From NCBI RefSeq assembly GCF_907163265.1, contig NZ_CAJQUM010000001.1:558001-622000 (forward strand): a stretch of 64,000 nt of DNA, written 5' to 3'. Positions 53,821 to 61,277 of this stretch are shown piece by piece. Position numbers and translations under genes: made by a program. The DNA is from Georgfuchsia toluolica. Lineage in GTDB: Bacteria > Pseudomonadota > Gammaproteobacteria > Burkholderiales > Rhodocyclaceae. Within the stretch, counting starts at the first letter, position 1; the number at the start of each line of letters is the position of its first letter. A model generated the notes under the pieces. It was not told where the DNA came from. It was given only the letters and a program-made list of their open reading frames with translations, and did no database searches.

Positions 53821-53893
53821 CGGTTCAGATCTACAGCCTGAACCGCCCCCCGATGGGGCCAAGTCAATCTTGGGGCGGCCCGACGATTGACTT
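53821..53893. promoter_or_regulatory. Inverted repeats in the cphA'/ABC transporter intergenic region
   Basis: Two perfect 8-base inverted repeats lie just upstream of cphA': CGGTTCAG (53821-53828) / CTGAACCG (53838-53845), and AAGTCAAT (53861-53868) / ATTGACTT (53886-53893). Between them is a CCCC-GAT-GGGG hairpin. They sit in the 263-base divergent promoter region and could be operators or leader structures. Confidence 0.5.
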
Positions 53894-54062
53894 GATGGAG
53901 CTATCCCATTAACGCGGAGTGCGCTGAATTGCTGACAGGCTCCTGTAAATATTCTGGCAGACAAATCATGGTGGAAATCACCGATTAGGCGTGGAAATGA
54001 CTGGGCTATACTCGCTGGCCCGTGAAATCGGTTTTTTCGGGTGATTTTCGACTTGCATATCA

Positions 54063-56348
54063 ATGACGACAACGCCCCCCTTGCACTCACTTCCCCGCCC
54101 AACAGGTGCCTTGCCGCCCGTCTGGGAGACAGCGCTGAAACCCTTGCTGCAAGCGGGTGAAATGTTGCTGGCCTGGCTCGAAACCGACCTCGATGCGCAA
54201 CTGCATTTCAGGCCGGGGGTGATTGTACTTACCGGTGCGCGGCTGCTGGCCTGCGACGCCAGCGGTCAATGGCAATCCTGGCCGTTGTCGACCGATTTGG
54301 CGTTGCGGCATTTAGACCATGCCGGCGTGGGCACACTGGCGCTCGAAGATGCGACGGGACGCCTGTCCGCATGGCGCTTCACGCTGGGGCAGAACGTTGA
54401 TGCCGTCGGCCTGCTTGACGCATTCGAACGTCGTATTGAAAGCCTTACCAGTGGCCTGCCACCACGGCCGCGCGAAGAGAATGTCTGTCCGCAGTGCAAG
54501 GCCGTACTGGAACCGGGGGAGAAAGAATGCCCGATCTGTTCGCGCGCGATCCACACCCCGCCCTCAACCTGGACGCTGCTGCGGCTGTGGCGCTTCGCCC
54601 GTCCCTACCGCGGGCAGTTGCTCGCCGGCTTCGTCCTCACCCTGATCGCGACGGCCGCCAATATGGTGCCGCCCTACCTGTCCATTCCTCTGATGGATGA
54701 CGTGTTGATTCCCTACCAGAACGGTGCACCCATCGATGTCATGCTGGTCGGCAAACTGCTCAGTGGCCTGCTGCTTTCCGCTATTGCGGCATGGGCCTTG
54801 AGTTGGGCCAAGACCTACATCCTTGCGCTGGTGTCGGAACGTATTGGCGCCGATCTGCGCACCGCCACTTACGAGCACATGCTGCGTCTTTCGCTCGAAT
54901 ACTTCGGCGGCAAACGCACCGGCGACCTGATGTCGCGCATCGGCTCCGAGTCCGACCGCATCTGCGTCTTCCTCTCGCTGCATTTGCTTGACTTCGCCAC
55001 CGACGTGCTGATGGTGGTGATGACGGCGGTCGTGCTGTTCACCATCAATCCCTGGCTGGCGCTGGTGACCTTCCTGCCCCTGCCGTTCATCGTTTGGATG
55101 ATCCATGTCGTGCGCGACCGGCTGCGCACCGGTTTCGAGAAAATCGACCGGGTTTGGTCCGAAGTCACCAATGTGCTGGCCGACACCATCCCCGGTATCC
55201 GCGTGGTGAAAGCTTTCGCGCAGGAGGAGCGCGAGACGATGCGCTTCCGCGAAGCCAACAGGCATAATCTCGCGGTCAATGACCGCCTCAACAAGATCTG
55301 GTCGCTGTTCTCGCCGACGGTGTCGCTGCTGACCGAAATCGGCCTGCTGGTGGTGTGGGGCTTCGGCATCTGGCAGGTCTCGAAAAGCCAGATCACGGTC
55401 GGCGTGCTTACCGCCTTTCTGGCCTACATCGGCCGCTTCTACACGCGCCTCGATTCGATGAGCCGCATTGTTTCGGTGACGCAAAAAGCGGCTTCTGGCG
55501 CGAAACGCATCTTCGACATTCTCGATCATGTGTCAAGCGTGCCGGAACCGGTGACGCCGGTGCATCTGAAAGAGGTGAAAGGCGCCATCGAGATTCGCGA
55601 AATCAGTTTCCGCTACGGCAACCGCTCGGTGATCCGCAACTTGAATCTCGGCATCCGTCCCGGCGAAATGATCGGCCTCGTCGGTCACAGCGGATCGGGC
55701 AAGAGCACGCTCGTCAATCTGATCTGCCGTTTCTACGATGTGTCGGAGGGCGCGATCCGCATCGACGGCACCGATATCCGTTCCGTCCCGGTGGCCGAAT
55801 ACCGGCGCCAAATCGGCCTCGTACTACAGGAACCCTTTCTCTTTTTCGGTTCCATCGCCGAGAACATTGCCTATGGCAAACCGGAGGCAACGCGCGAGGA
55901 AATCGTCGCCGCCGCGCGCGCCGCGCATGCGCACGAATTCATTTTGCGTTTGCCGCAAGGCTATGACTCGCAGGTCGGCGAACGCGGGCAGGGCTTGTCG
56001 GGCGGCGAGCGCCAGCGCATTTCGATTGCGCGCGCCTTGCTCATCGATCCGCGCATCCTGATTCTCGACGAAGCCACCTCGTCGGTCGACACCGAGACCG
56101 AAAAGGAAATCCAGAAGGCGCTCGACAACCTGGTCTATGGCCGCACCACGATTGCGATTGCGCATCGCCTGTCGACACTGCGCCAAGCGGACCGACTGGT
56201 CGTGATGGATCGCGGCCAAATCGTCGAAATCGGCGGCCACGAAGAATTGATGGCGCGCGAAGGCGCCTATTACAGGCTGTATCAGGCACAGGCGCGCAAT
56301 GTGGATACCGAACTGGTGGATGACGACTTGAGCGAGGCCACGGCATGA
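54063..56348 (+). CDS. Cyanophycin-associated ABC transporter (fused permease-ATPase with zinc ribbon)
   Basis: 761 residues. The N-terminal 135 residues are soluble and beta-rich, followed by a Cys4 zinc ribbon (C142-x2-C145 ... C156-x2-C159). A type IV exporter membrane domain of six helices comes next (about residues 180-470). The ATPase has Walker A GHSGSGKST, signature LSGGERQRISIARALL, Walker B ILILDEATSSVD and a final H-loop IAHRLSTL. It is divergent from the cyanophycin synthetases and overlaps the DUF1854 gene by 4 bases. Orthologues are named cyanophycin metabolism-associated from this conserved context; the cargo is unknown. The extra N-terminal domain and ribbon are unusual for exporters. 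Confidence 0.88.
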   Translation: MTTTPPLHSLPRPTGALPPVWETALKPLLQAGEMLLAWLETDLDAQLHFRPGVIVLTGARLLACDASGQWQSWPLSTDLALRHLDHAGVGTLALEDATGRLSAWRFTLGQNVDAVGLLDAFERRIESLTSGLPPRPREENVCPQCKAVLEPGEKECPICSRAIHTPPSTWTLLRLWRFARPYRGQLLAGFVLTLIATAANMVPPYLSIPLMDDVLIPYQNGAPIDVMLVGKLLSGLLLSAIAAWALSWAKTYILALVSERIGADLRTATYEHMLRLSLEYFGGKRTGDLMSRIGSESDRICVFLSLHLLDFATDVLMVVMTAVVLFTINPWLALVTFLPLPFIVWMIHVVRDRLRTGFEKIDRVWSEVTNVLADTIPGIRVVKAFAQEERETMRFREANRHNLAVNDRLNKIWSLFSPTVSLLTEIGLLVVWGFGIWQVSKSQITVGVLTAFLAYIGRFYTRLDSMSRIVSVTQKAASGAKRIFDILDHVSSVPEPVTPVHLKEVKGAIEIREISFRYGNRSVIRNLNLGIRPGEMIGLVGHSGSGKSTLVNLICRFYDVSEGAIRIDGTDIRSVPVAEYRRQIGLVLQEPFLFFGSIAENIAYGKPEATREEIVAAARAAHAHEFILRLPQGYDSQVGERGQGLSGGERQRISIARALLIDPRILILDEATSSVDTETEKEIQKALDNLVYGRTTIAIAHRLSTLRQADRLVVMDRGQIVEIGGHEELMAREGAYYRLYQAQARNVDTELVDDDLSEATA

Positions 56349-56818
56349 ACACCTCCATCAACTGGAAATTGAGCCGCGACGCTTACGGAAAACTGATTTT
56401 CGTCAGTGCCGAAGGAGAAACCGTCGAGAGCGTAGTGCCGGTGCGCGCCTTTCCGCTCACCGCGCCCGATGCAGGAATTGCTCTGGTGGCGGGCGATGGC
56501 CGCGAACTGGCCTGGATCCCCGATCCCGGCATGCTGCCTGAACCGCAGGGAGGATTGATTGCCGAAGAACTGGCGAGCCGCGAATTCATGCCCGTCATCC
56601 ATCGCATCCGCAAGGTGTCGAGCTTCGCCACGCCGAGCACCTGGCGCGTCGAAACCGATCGTGGCGAGGCGAGCTTCATCCTGCGCGGCGAGGAGGACAT
56701 CCGCCGCGTCGACCGCAATGCGCTGCTGGTTGCCGACAGCCACGGCATCCAATTCCTGATTCGCAATCCGCTGGAACTCGATTCCCACAGCCGCCGAATA
56801 CTGGATAGATTCCTATGA
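56345..56818 (+). CDS. Cyanophycin-associated DUF1854 protein
   Basis: 157 residues, soluble. The N-terminus INWKLSRDAYGKLIFVSAEG, then VVPVRAFPLTAPDAGIALV and the C-terminal HGIQFLIRNPLELDSHSRRI, match the DUF1854 family, which occurs beside cphA genes and ABC transporters in proteobacteria. Function is unknown. The start overlaps the transporter stop (ATGA) and the end overlaps the DUF192 gene (ATGA). These three genes must be translated from one message. Confidence 0.85.
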   Translation: MNTSINWKLSRDAYGKLIFVSAEGETVESVVPVRAFPLTAPDAGIALVAGDGRELAWIPDPGMLPEPQGGLIAEELASREFMPVIHRIRKVSSFATPSTWRVETDRGEASFILRGEEDIRRVDRNALLVADSHGIQFLIRNPLELDSHSRRILDRFL

Positions 56819-57258
56819 ACATGCTGTTGTGTATCGCGCTTACGCTGCTTGCTTTCATGAACGCAAATGTGCGGGCCGAATCCTTCCCTGAGATGGAACT
56901 CGCCATGGGCATATACCGCATCGAAGCCGAAGTCGCGGCCACCGATGCCGCGCGCCAGCGCGGCTTGATGTTTCGCGAAAAAATGCCCGCCAATCACGGC
57001 ATGCTGTTCGTGTTTCCGGAATCGCGGCAGGAATGCATGTGGATGAAAAACACTCTGCTGCCGCTCTCGGTTGCCTTTCTTGACGACAAAGGCATTATTG
57101 TAAATATCGAGGAAATGGCCCCCCAAACTCTGAACAATCACTGCTCAGCCGGCCCGATCCGCTTTGCGCTGGAAATGAATGCCGGCTGGTTCAAGCAACA
57201 CGGCTTCGGGCTGGGCACAGCCTTGCATGGGTTGGAACGGGCACCGCTGTCACGATAG
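56815..57258 (+). CDS. DUF192 family exported protein
   Basis: 147 residues. A signal peptide (MNMLLCIALTLLAFMNANVRA) is followed by the DUF192 domain with VAATDAARQRGLMFREKMP, GMLFVFPESRQECMWMKNTLLPLSVAF and NIEEMAPQTL. DUF192 proteins are small periplasmic beta-barrel folds of unknown function, widespread in bacteria and archaea. It overlaps DUF1854 by 4 bases, so it belongs to the cyanophycin transporter unit here. That may be local chance, as DUF192 genes are found in many contexts. Confidence 0.85.
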   Translation: MNMLLCIALTLLAFMNANVRAESFPEMELAMGIYRIEAEVAATDAARQRGLMFREKMPANHGMLFVFPESRQECMWMKNTLLPLSVAFLDDKGIIVNIEEMAPQTLNNHCSAGPIRFALEMNAGWFKQHGFGLGTALHGLERAPLSR

Positions 57259-57597
57259 ACCGAGGCGTTGCATCCATCGGTTGAATCCGCTTTCAGAAAG
57301 CCGCCGAAGTGGTTGCGTATGTCATTAGGCTGGAATGGGTCGTAGTACATGTTCGCGAAACCAGCAGCGGCCGTTCGCCAATACACCCTTTCTATCCTCG
57401 CTAAACGTCGCCTTTGGCCAAGTACCGGCCAAGCCCCAATCAAGGCATGCCGTTTAGCAGTCCCTTGATGCGCCGCCGGATTTCGTATTCTTCTTCCTTG
57501 CCCGCCTGTGGAATTCTTTGCATCACGGATAAGAGCTGATAGCCGAAGTCTGGTGAATAGGCGTATGGCAAAACTCCGCGTTGTGCCGAAATATGCC
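57259..57597. other. Region between DUF192 and the Y-family polymerase
   Basis: These 339 bases lie beyond two convergent genes. On the minus strand, 57440-57571 reads a 43-residue frame (TTG start) ending GYQLLSVMQRIPQAGKEEEY then EIRRRIKGLLNGMP-stop, which looks protein-like but has no ATG or ribosome-binding site at a sensible place. It could be a gene remnant. Nothing else was recognised. Confidence 0.35.
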
Positions 57598-58824
57598 TTA
57601 GTCGGCTTCGACTTCCATGTCGGGAATGTGCTGGAAGGCAATGCGCATCGGCGCGGCGAATAACGCCTGGTGCGCGCCGCCGAAATACAGACTGTTGCGA
57701 CCGTAGCGCAAGTTGACCGCGTCGAGCACGACATTGAGGCGGTCGTGGCTGGTTTGGCCCGCTTCGTCGAACAGGCTGCGCGATTGCTGCGTCTGTTCCC
57801 TGAGGCTGCCGAGCGAAACGCCCACCGCCATCGGCGCCGCCTTGCCGCGTGGCTGCCGCGCCCAGAGTTGTTCAAACGCCGCCAGCAGTTGCAGCGTATC
57901 GCTGCTCGGATCGAAGCGGATATCGTCGTGCCACGATGTGCGGTTTTCATATTTGACATAGGCATGCATGGCGCCGGCAATCAAGGCATAGCTGCGCAGG
58001 CGCATGGCGGCTTTTTGCAGCAGGCGATGCAGCACCGAATGCGCGCCTTGTTGCGTGCGCAACTCGGGTGGCATGACATGAGAATGACCGATGCTGGCGC
58101 GCGCATGCTCGGTCGTTGCGGTTTCTTCCCCGCGCAGCCTGGCGTGGAGGCGGCTGCCTTCGATGCTGCCCCAGGCGGTCTGCAACTGGTCGGCGTTGAG
58201 CGCGCATAGCTGTCGCATCGTGGTGATGCGCCGGCGCGCGAGGCGTTGCTCCATGGCGCGGCCGATGCCGGGAATGGCGCGCAGTTCGAGCGGGTAGAGC
58301 GCATCGGGCAGATCGCCGGATTCGATCACCGTGCAGCCATCCGGCTTCTTCATGTTGGAAGCGATCTTGGCCAGCATGGTGTTGGGCGCGATGCCGATCG
58401 AGCAGCGCAGATGCTCGCCGACTGTGGCGGCGATGGTGCGCTTGATGTGCGCCGCCAGCGCCAGCGCCTTGTCGCGCTGCCGTTCGCTGCCCATCAGCGG
58501 GCAAGCCATTTCGTCAATGGACAGCACCTTGCCAACCGGCGTGCAGGATTCGACCGCCGCCACCAGTTCGTGATGCTTTTGCACATAAAGCGATGGACGC
58601 GCCTCGACGAACACCATATCGGGACAGCGTTTCCTTGCCTCGCGCACCAGGGTGCCGGTCTTGATGCCGAACGCCTTGGCTTCGTAGCTGGCGGCGATGC
58701 AGCAGGTGCTCTCGGTCATTACCGGCAATACGCCGAGCGGCTTTCCGCGTAGCGCAGGCCGTAGCTGCTGCTCGACCGAAGCGAAGTAAGAATTGAAATC
58801 GACGTAAAGAATGCGCAAAGACAT
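57598..58824 (-). CDS. Y-family DNA polymerase (DinB/UmuC-type)
   Basis: 408 residues. The catalytic acidic residues are present: D9 in YVDFNSYFASVEQQ, and D104/E105 in LSIDEMACPL. The palm CSIGIAPNTMLAKIASNMKKPDG and the helix-hairpin-helix IPGIGRAMEQRL are typical of Y-family enzymes. The C-terminal little-finger-like part has HSHVMPPELR. It should be an error-prone translesion polymerase. It lacks a ClpP-style UmuD partner and has no LexA-like box that I can identify. It resembles DinB-like proteins of betaproteobacteria rather than canonical DinB; the exact subclass is uncertain. Confidence 0.85.
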   Translation of the reverse strand: MSLRILYVDFNSYFASVEQQLRPALRGKPLGVLPVMTESTCCIAASYEAKAFGIKTGTLVREARKRCPDMVFVEARPSLYVQKHHELVAAVESCTPVGKVLSIDEMACPLMGSERQRDKALALAAHIKRTIAATVGEHLRCSIGIAPNTMLAKIASNMKKPDGCTVIESGDLPDALYPLELRAIPGIGRAMEQRLARRRITTMRQLCALNADQLQTAWGSIEGSRLHARLRGEETATTEHARASIGHSHVMPPELRTQQGAHSVLHRLLQKAAMRLRSYALIAGAMHAYVKYENRTSWHDDIRFDPSSDTLQLLAAFEQLWARQPRGKAAPMAVGVSLGSLREQTQQSRSLFDEAGQTSHDRLNVVLDAVNLRYGRNSLYFGGAHQALFAAPMRIAFQHIPDMEVEAD

Positions 58825-59151
58825 GGCGCTACTTTACGCCCGCCCAGGCTCGCTGCATGAGCCTGGGACTCATCAGGCAGGGTGCCTGAATGCGAAAAAT
58901 ATGCATCGCCCCGAACATTGCAAGTGATTGATATTAAGAGACATCCATAGATATGCCGGACCCAGCCGCATAAGTTTTTTGTACTTCGCCGCGCTTGACT
59001 GGCGGCACAGCCTCCCTATCGATTCGATGGAATGTCTCAATATCATATTGATTAATATGAATTAATTGACGCTCTGCGGCATCCTGGCACAGCTGATGCG
59101 TATAGACGATCGAGCAAGTCCTGATTATCAAACGTGTCAAAGGAGAACATC
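58825..59151. other. Intergenic region upstream of the membrane-hairpin/response-regulator cluster
   Basis: These 327 bases separate divergent genes and have no convincing gene. The right part (59030-59080) is AT-rich (TCATATTGATTAATATGAATTA) and is the likely promoter region of the cluster. Confidence 0.5.
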
Positions 59152-59541
59152 ATGAGCGCCCTACGTAAATACGAAGTTTCCGAAGTCGAAGTTCAAGCGG
59201 TTGCACCGGTTGAGAAGACCGAGCGCTGGATCGCAGTGCCGATCACCCCCGAAGAACACGCTGCCGCCGCAGTTCGTCGCGAAAACAAGGCAAAGAACAT
59301 CGCTCTCTTCCTCGCCGCCCCGTTCATCGCGCTAGCCTACGCGGTTGCCATGCCCTTCGTGGCCTTGGGCATGATCGCCTGGTTCGGTGCCAAGGCGCTT
59401 GCCGTGAAGGTTCCAGCGACCAAATTCATTGCGCTGACCGTCGCTGCTCCATTCATCGGTTTGGCCACAGTCGTTGTCGGTCCCTTCGTCGGACTCGGTG
59501 CCTTGGCTTGGGTCGGAATCAAGGCTGTTGCACATCGTTGA
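59152..59541 (+). CDS. Membrane protein with two tandem hairpin modules
   Basis: 129 residues. A soluble N-terminal part (1-47) is followed by two copies of a roughly 37-residue hydrophobic hairpin: residues 48-84 (KNIALFLAAPFIALAYAVAM, then PFVALGMIAWFGAKA) and 91-127 (KFIALTVAAPFIGLATVVVG, then PFVGLGALAWVGIKA). The shared pattern is ALxxAAPFIxLAxxxxxPFVxLGxxAWxGxKA. The same module ends the response regulator at 60049. The ATG at 59152 has a perfect AAAGGAGAACATC site; an in-frame ATG at 59134 is less likely. The family is unknown to me. It is first in a three-gene cluster with two response regulators. Confidence 0.75.
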   Translation: MSALRKYEVSEVEVQAVAPVEKTERWIAVPITPEEHAAAAVRRENKAKNIALFLAAPFIALAYAVAMPFVALGMIAWFGAKALAVKVPATKFIALTVAAPFIGLATVVVGPFVGLGALAWVGIKAVAHR

Positions 59542-59584
59542 ACAGATTGGTTGTCAGACAAACAGCACGCAACAGGTGGCCAAC

Positions 59585-60004
59585 ATGAGCGAGAAAACCA
59601 AAGTCCTGGTGGTTGATGACGAAGAAATCATTCACCGCAGTTACGCCAGGATTTTGGCTGGCGGCAACTGCAATGTCGAAGTAGCCTGGAATGGCAAGGA
59701 TGCCTTGCAGGCGATGAAGCAACGCGCGGTTGATGTCGTCTTGCTCGATATGCGCATGCCGGAAATGGATGGCATGGCCGTCCTCAAGGCGATCAAGACG
59801 CAGTGGCCCGAGATCGAAGTCGTCGTGATCACCGGTAATCCCAGCATTGAATCCGCCAAGGAGGCGGTGGCTCTGGGTGCCTACGACTATCTCGCCAAGC
59901 CGGTCGGCCCGGACGACATCATCCAGGCAACCAACCGCGCAATGACGCACAAGAAGTGGGCATTGCACTGTGAGGCGCAGAGTCAGAGCACTGCCATACA
60001 TTAG
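59585..60004 (+). CDS. Single-domain response regulator
   Basis: 139 residues, one receiver domain with little else. Acidic pocket D11/D12 (VLVVDDEEII), phospho-acceptor D55 (VLLDMRMPEMDG), T83 (VVITGNPS) and K105 (DYLAKPV) are all present, so it should be phosphorylatable. There is no DNA-binding or enzymatic output domain; a roughly 20-residue tail (HKKWALHCEAQSQSTAIH) follows. It begins 44 bases after the membrane-hairpin gene. No kinase is adjacent. The nearest kinase-like gene in the window is 35 kb away. Confidence 0.9.
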   Translation: MSEKTKVLVVDDEEIIHRSYARILAGGNCNVEVAWNGKDALQAMKQRAVDVVLLDMRMPEMDGMAVLKAIKTQWPEIEVVVITGNPSIESAKEAVALGAYDYLAKPVGPDDIIQATNRAMTHKKWALHCEAQSQSTAIH

Positions 60005-60048
60005 TTACCATGGAAAAAACAACGTCCAATTCTCTCAAGGAGATTATC

Positions 60049-60633
60049 GTGAACAAGCTACCCAGAATCCTGGTTGTCGATGACGACCCTGTCGTCGCAA
60101 AAAGTATCGATCGAGTTCTAACCGCCAAGGGCTTTGCGGTCATCAACGCCCAGAGCGGCGAGGATGCGCTGCAGAAACTCAAAAACGAGACCTACGATGT
60201 GGTGTTTACCGACATCAAGATGCCCGGCATCAGCGGCATTGAAGTCGCGGAACGGATCAAGGCCAGTCAGCCCTGGTTGCCAGTCGTGATCGTCACGGGT
60301 TACAGCTCCCTGGAGAATCAATCCAGGGCAAAGGCAGCCGGCGTATCAGGCTTCCTGAACAAGCCGTTGTCGCCGGAAATGATCGAGCGCAGTGCCAGCA
60401 AGGCATTGGAAGAGCATCGCCAGCCGGCCGCCGAACCCATGACGGAAGCGGTTGCCAGCGAAGCCGTCACAGCGCCCGCAGCGACGGCGGCACCGGTGAA
60501 AGAGAGCCGGATCAAGAATCTCGCGTTGTTCCTTGTCGCCCCGATCATCGGCCTCGCTTATGCCTTGGCGATGCCTTTCGTGGCAATCGGCGCGATTGCC
60601 TGGATCGCCATGAAGGGGAAGAAGAAGGGCTAG
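60049..60633 (+). CDS. Response regulator fused to a C-terminal membrane hairpin
   Basis: 194 residues from a GTG at 60049 that has AAGGAG 6 bases upstream; an ATG at 60010 gives a longer frame but no ribosome-binding site. The receiver occupies residues 5-120: D11/D12, phospho-acceptor D55 (VVFTDIKMPG), T83 and K105 are intact. An Ala/Pro/Glu linker (about 121-152) leads to a membrane hairpin, residues 155-190 (KNLALFLVAPIIGLAYALAM, then PFVAIGAIAWIAMKG), closely matching the module of the 59152 protein. The tail is basic (KKKG). A receiver with a C-terminal membrane anchor is an unusual arrangement; output may be at the membrane. Confidence 0.82.
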   Translation: MNKLPRILVVDDDPVVAKSIDRVLTAKGFAVINAQSGEDALQKLKNETYDVVFTDIKMPGISGIEVAERIKASQPWLPVVIVTGYSSLENQSRAKAAGVSGFLNKPLSPEMIERSASKALEEHRQPAAEPMTEAVASEAVTAPAATAAPVKESRIKNLALFLVAPIIGLAYALAMPFVAIGAIAWIAMKGKKKG

Positions 60634-60758
60634 TGTTTAGTCCCGGGGTGCGCCGTCAAAGGCTGCGGCCTCTGTGCGCACCCGTGACGGATCGATGTTG
60701 ATCCCCAGCTTTGAAGGAGATTCAATTTCCGCAACTGTCAAACACGAGGCGACTCGTG

Positions 60759-61112
60759 CTACTTCTTTTTGCCAGAACGTTTCTTGCCAGATTTCTCATT
60801 GCCTATTACATCATCTGCCCAGCTCAATGCCGCCACAACGTTAGGAAAACCTATGGTGCTTGTTACTGAAAGCAGGGCATGGTGAATTTCCTGTGAACTG
60901 ACGCCTGCCTCCAGCGCCCGCCTTACATGGCTGTGTACTGCACCTTCGGAGCGGATAGCCGCTGCCGCACCTAACTGAACCAGATGCGTGACTGCTTCTC
61001 CGAGCGGACCAGCTTGTTGTATTGCTAGTCCTAATGCCTCAACGGCGCACAAGTATTCCGGATATTTTTTCTTGAGCTGTAAATATGCACTTGGCTCGTT
61101 CTTTTTTGCCAT
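60759..61112 (-). CDS. Carboxymuconolactone decarboxylase-like (CMD/AhpD-fold) protein
   Basis: 117 residues. The helix HSHVRRALEAGVSSQEIHHALLSV carries the CMD-family pattern H-x-x-x-A-x-x-x-G-x-x-x-x-E-I. The CxxC pair used by AhpD peroxidases is absent: EGAVHSH stands at that position, so no disulfide chemistry is expected. Function is unknown. The ATG at 61112 has AAGGAGACAATC before it; a longer frame to 61169 lacks this. The C-terminus is lysine-rich (SGKKRSGKKK). Confidence 0.75.
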   Translation of the reverse strand: MAKKNEPSAYLQLKKKYPEYLCAVEALGLAIQQAGPLGEAVTHLVQLGAAAAIRSEGAVHSHVRRALEAGVSSQEIHHALLSVTSTIGFPNVVAALSWADDVIGNEKSGKKRSGKKK

Positions 61113-61277
61113 GATTGTCTCCTTGTATGAATTTACTTCTGATGAGGATACGTTTGAACAGTATGGCATATCCTTTGGCTGCTTATGGTCGATCCCATTA
61201 CGGTCTGGACTGAGAGCGGTCCAACTTCCCGTGAAAGCCAGGCCTGCAAATCCGTAACGAATCTGCAGGCTTGATGC

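Noticed and set aside
57440-57571. Minus-strand 43-residue frame after the Y-family polymerase gene
   Set aside because: Protein-like composition, but only a TTG start without a ribosome-binding site; kept as a note in the intergenic entry rather than as a gene.
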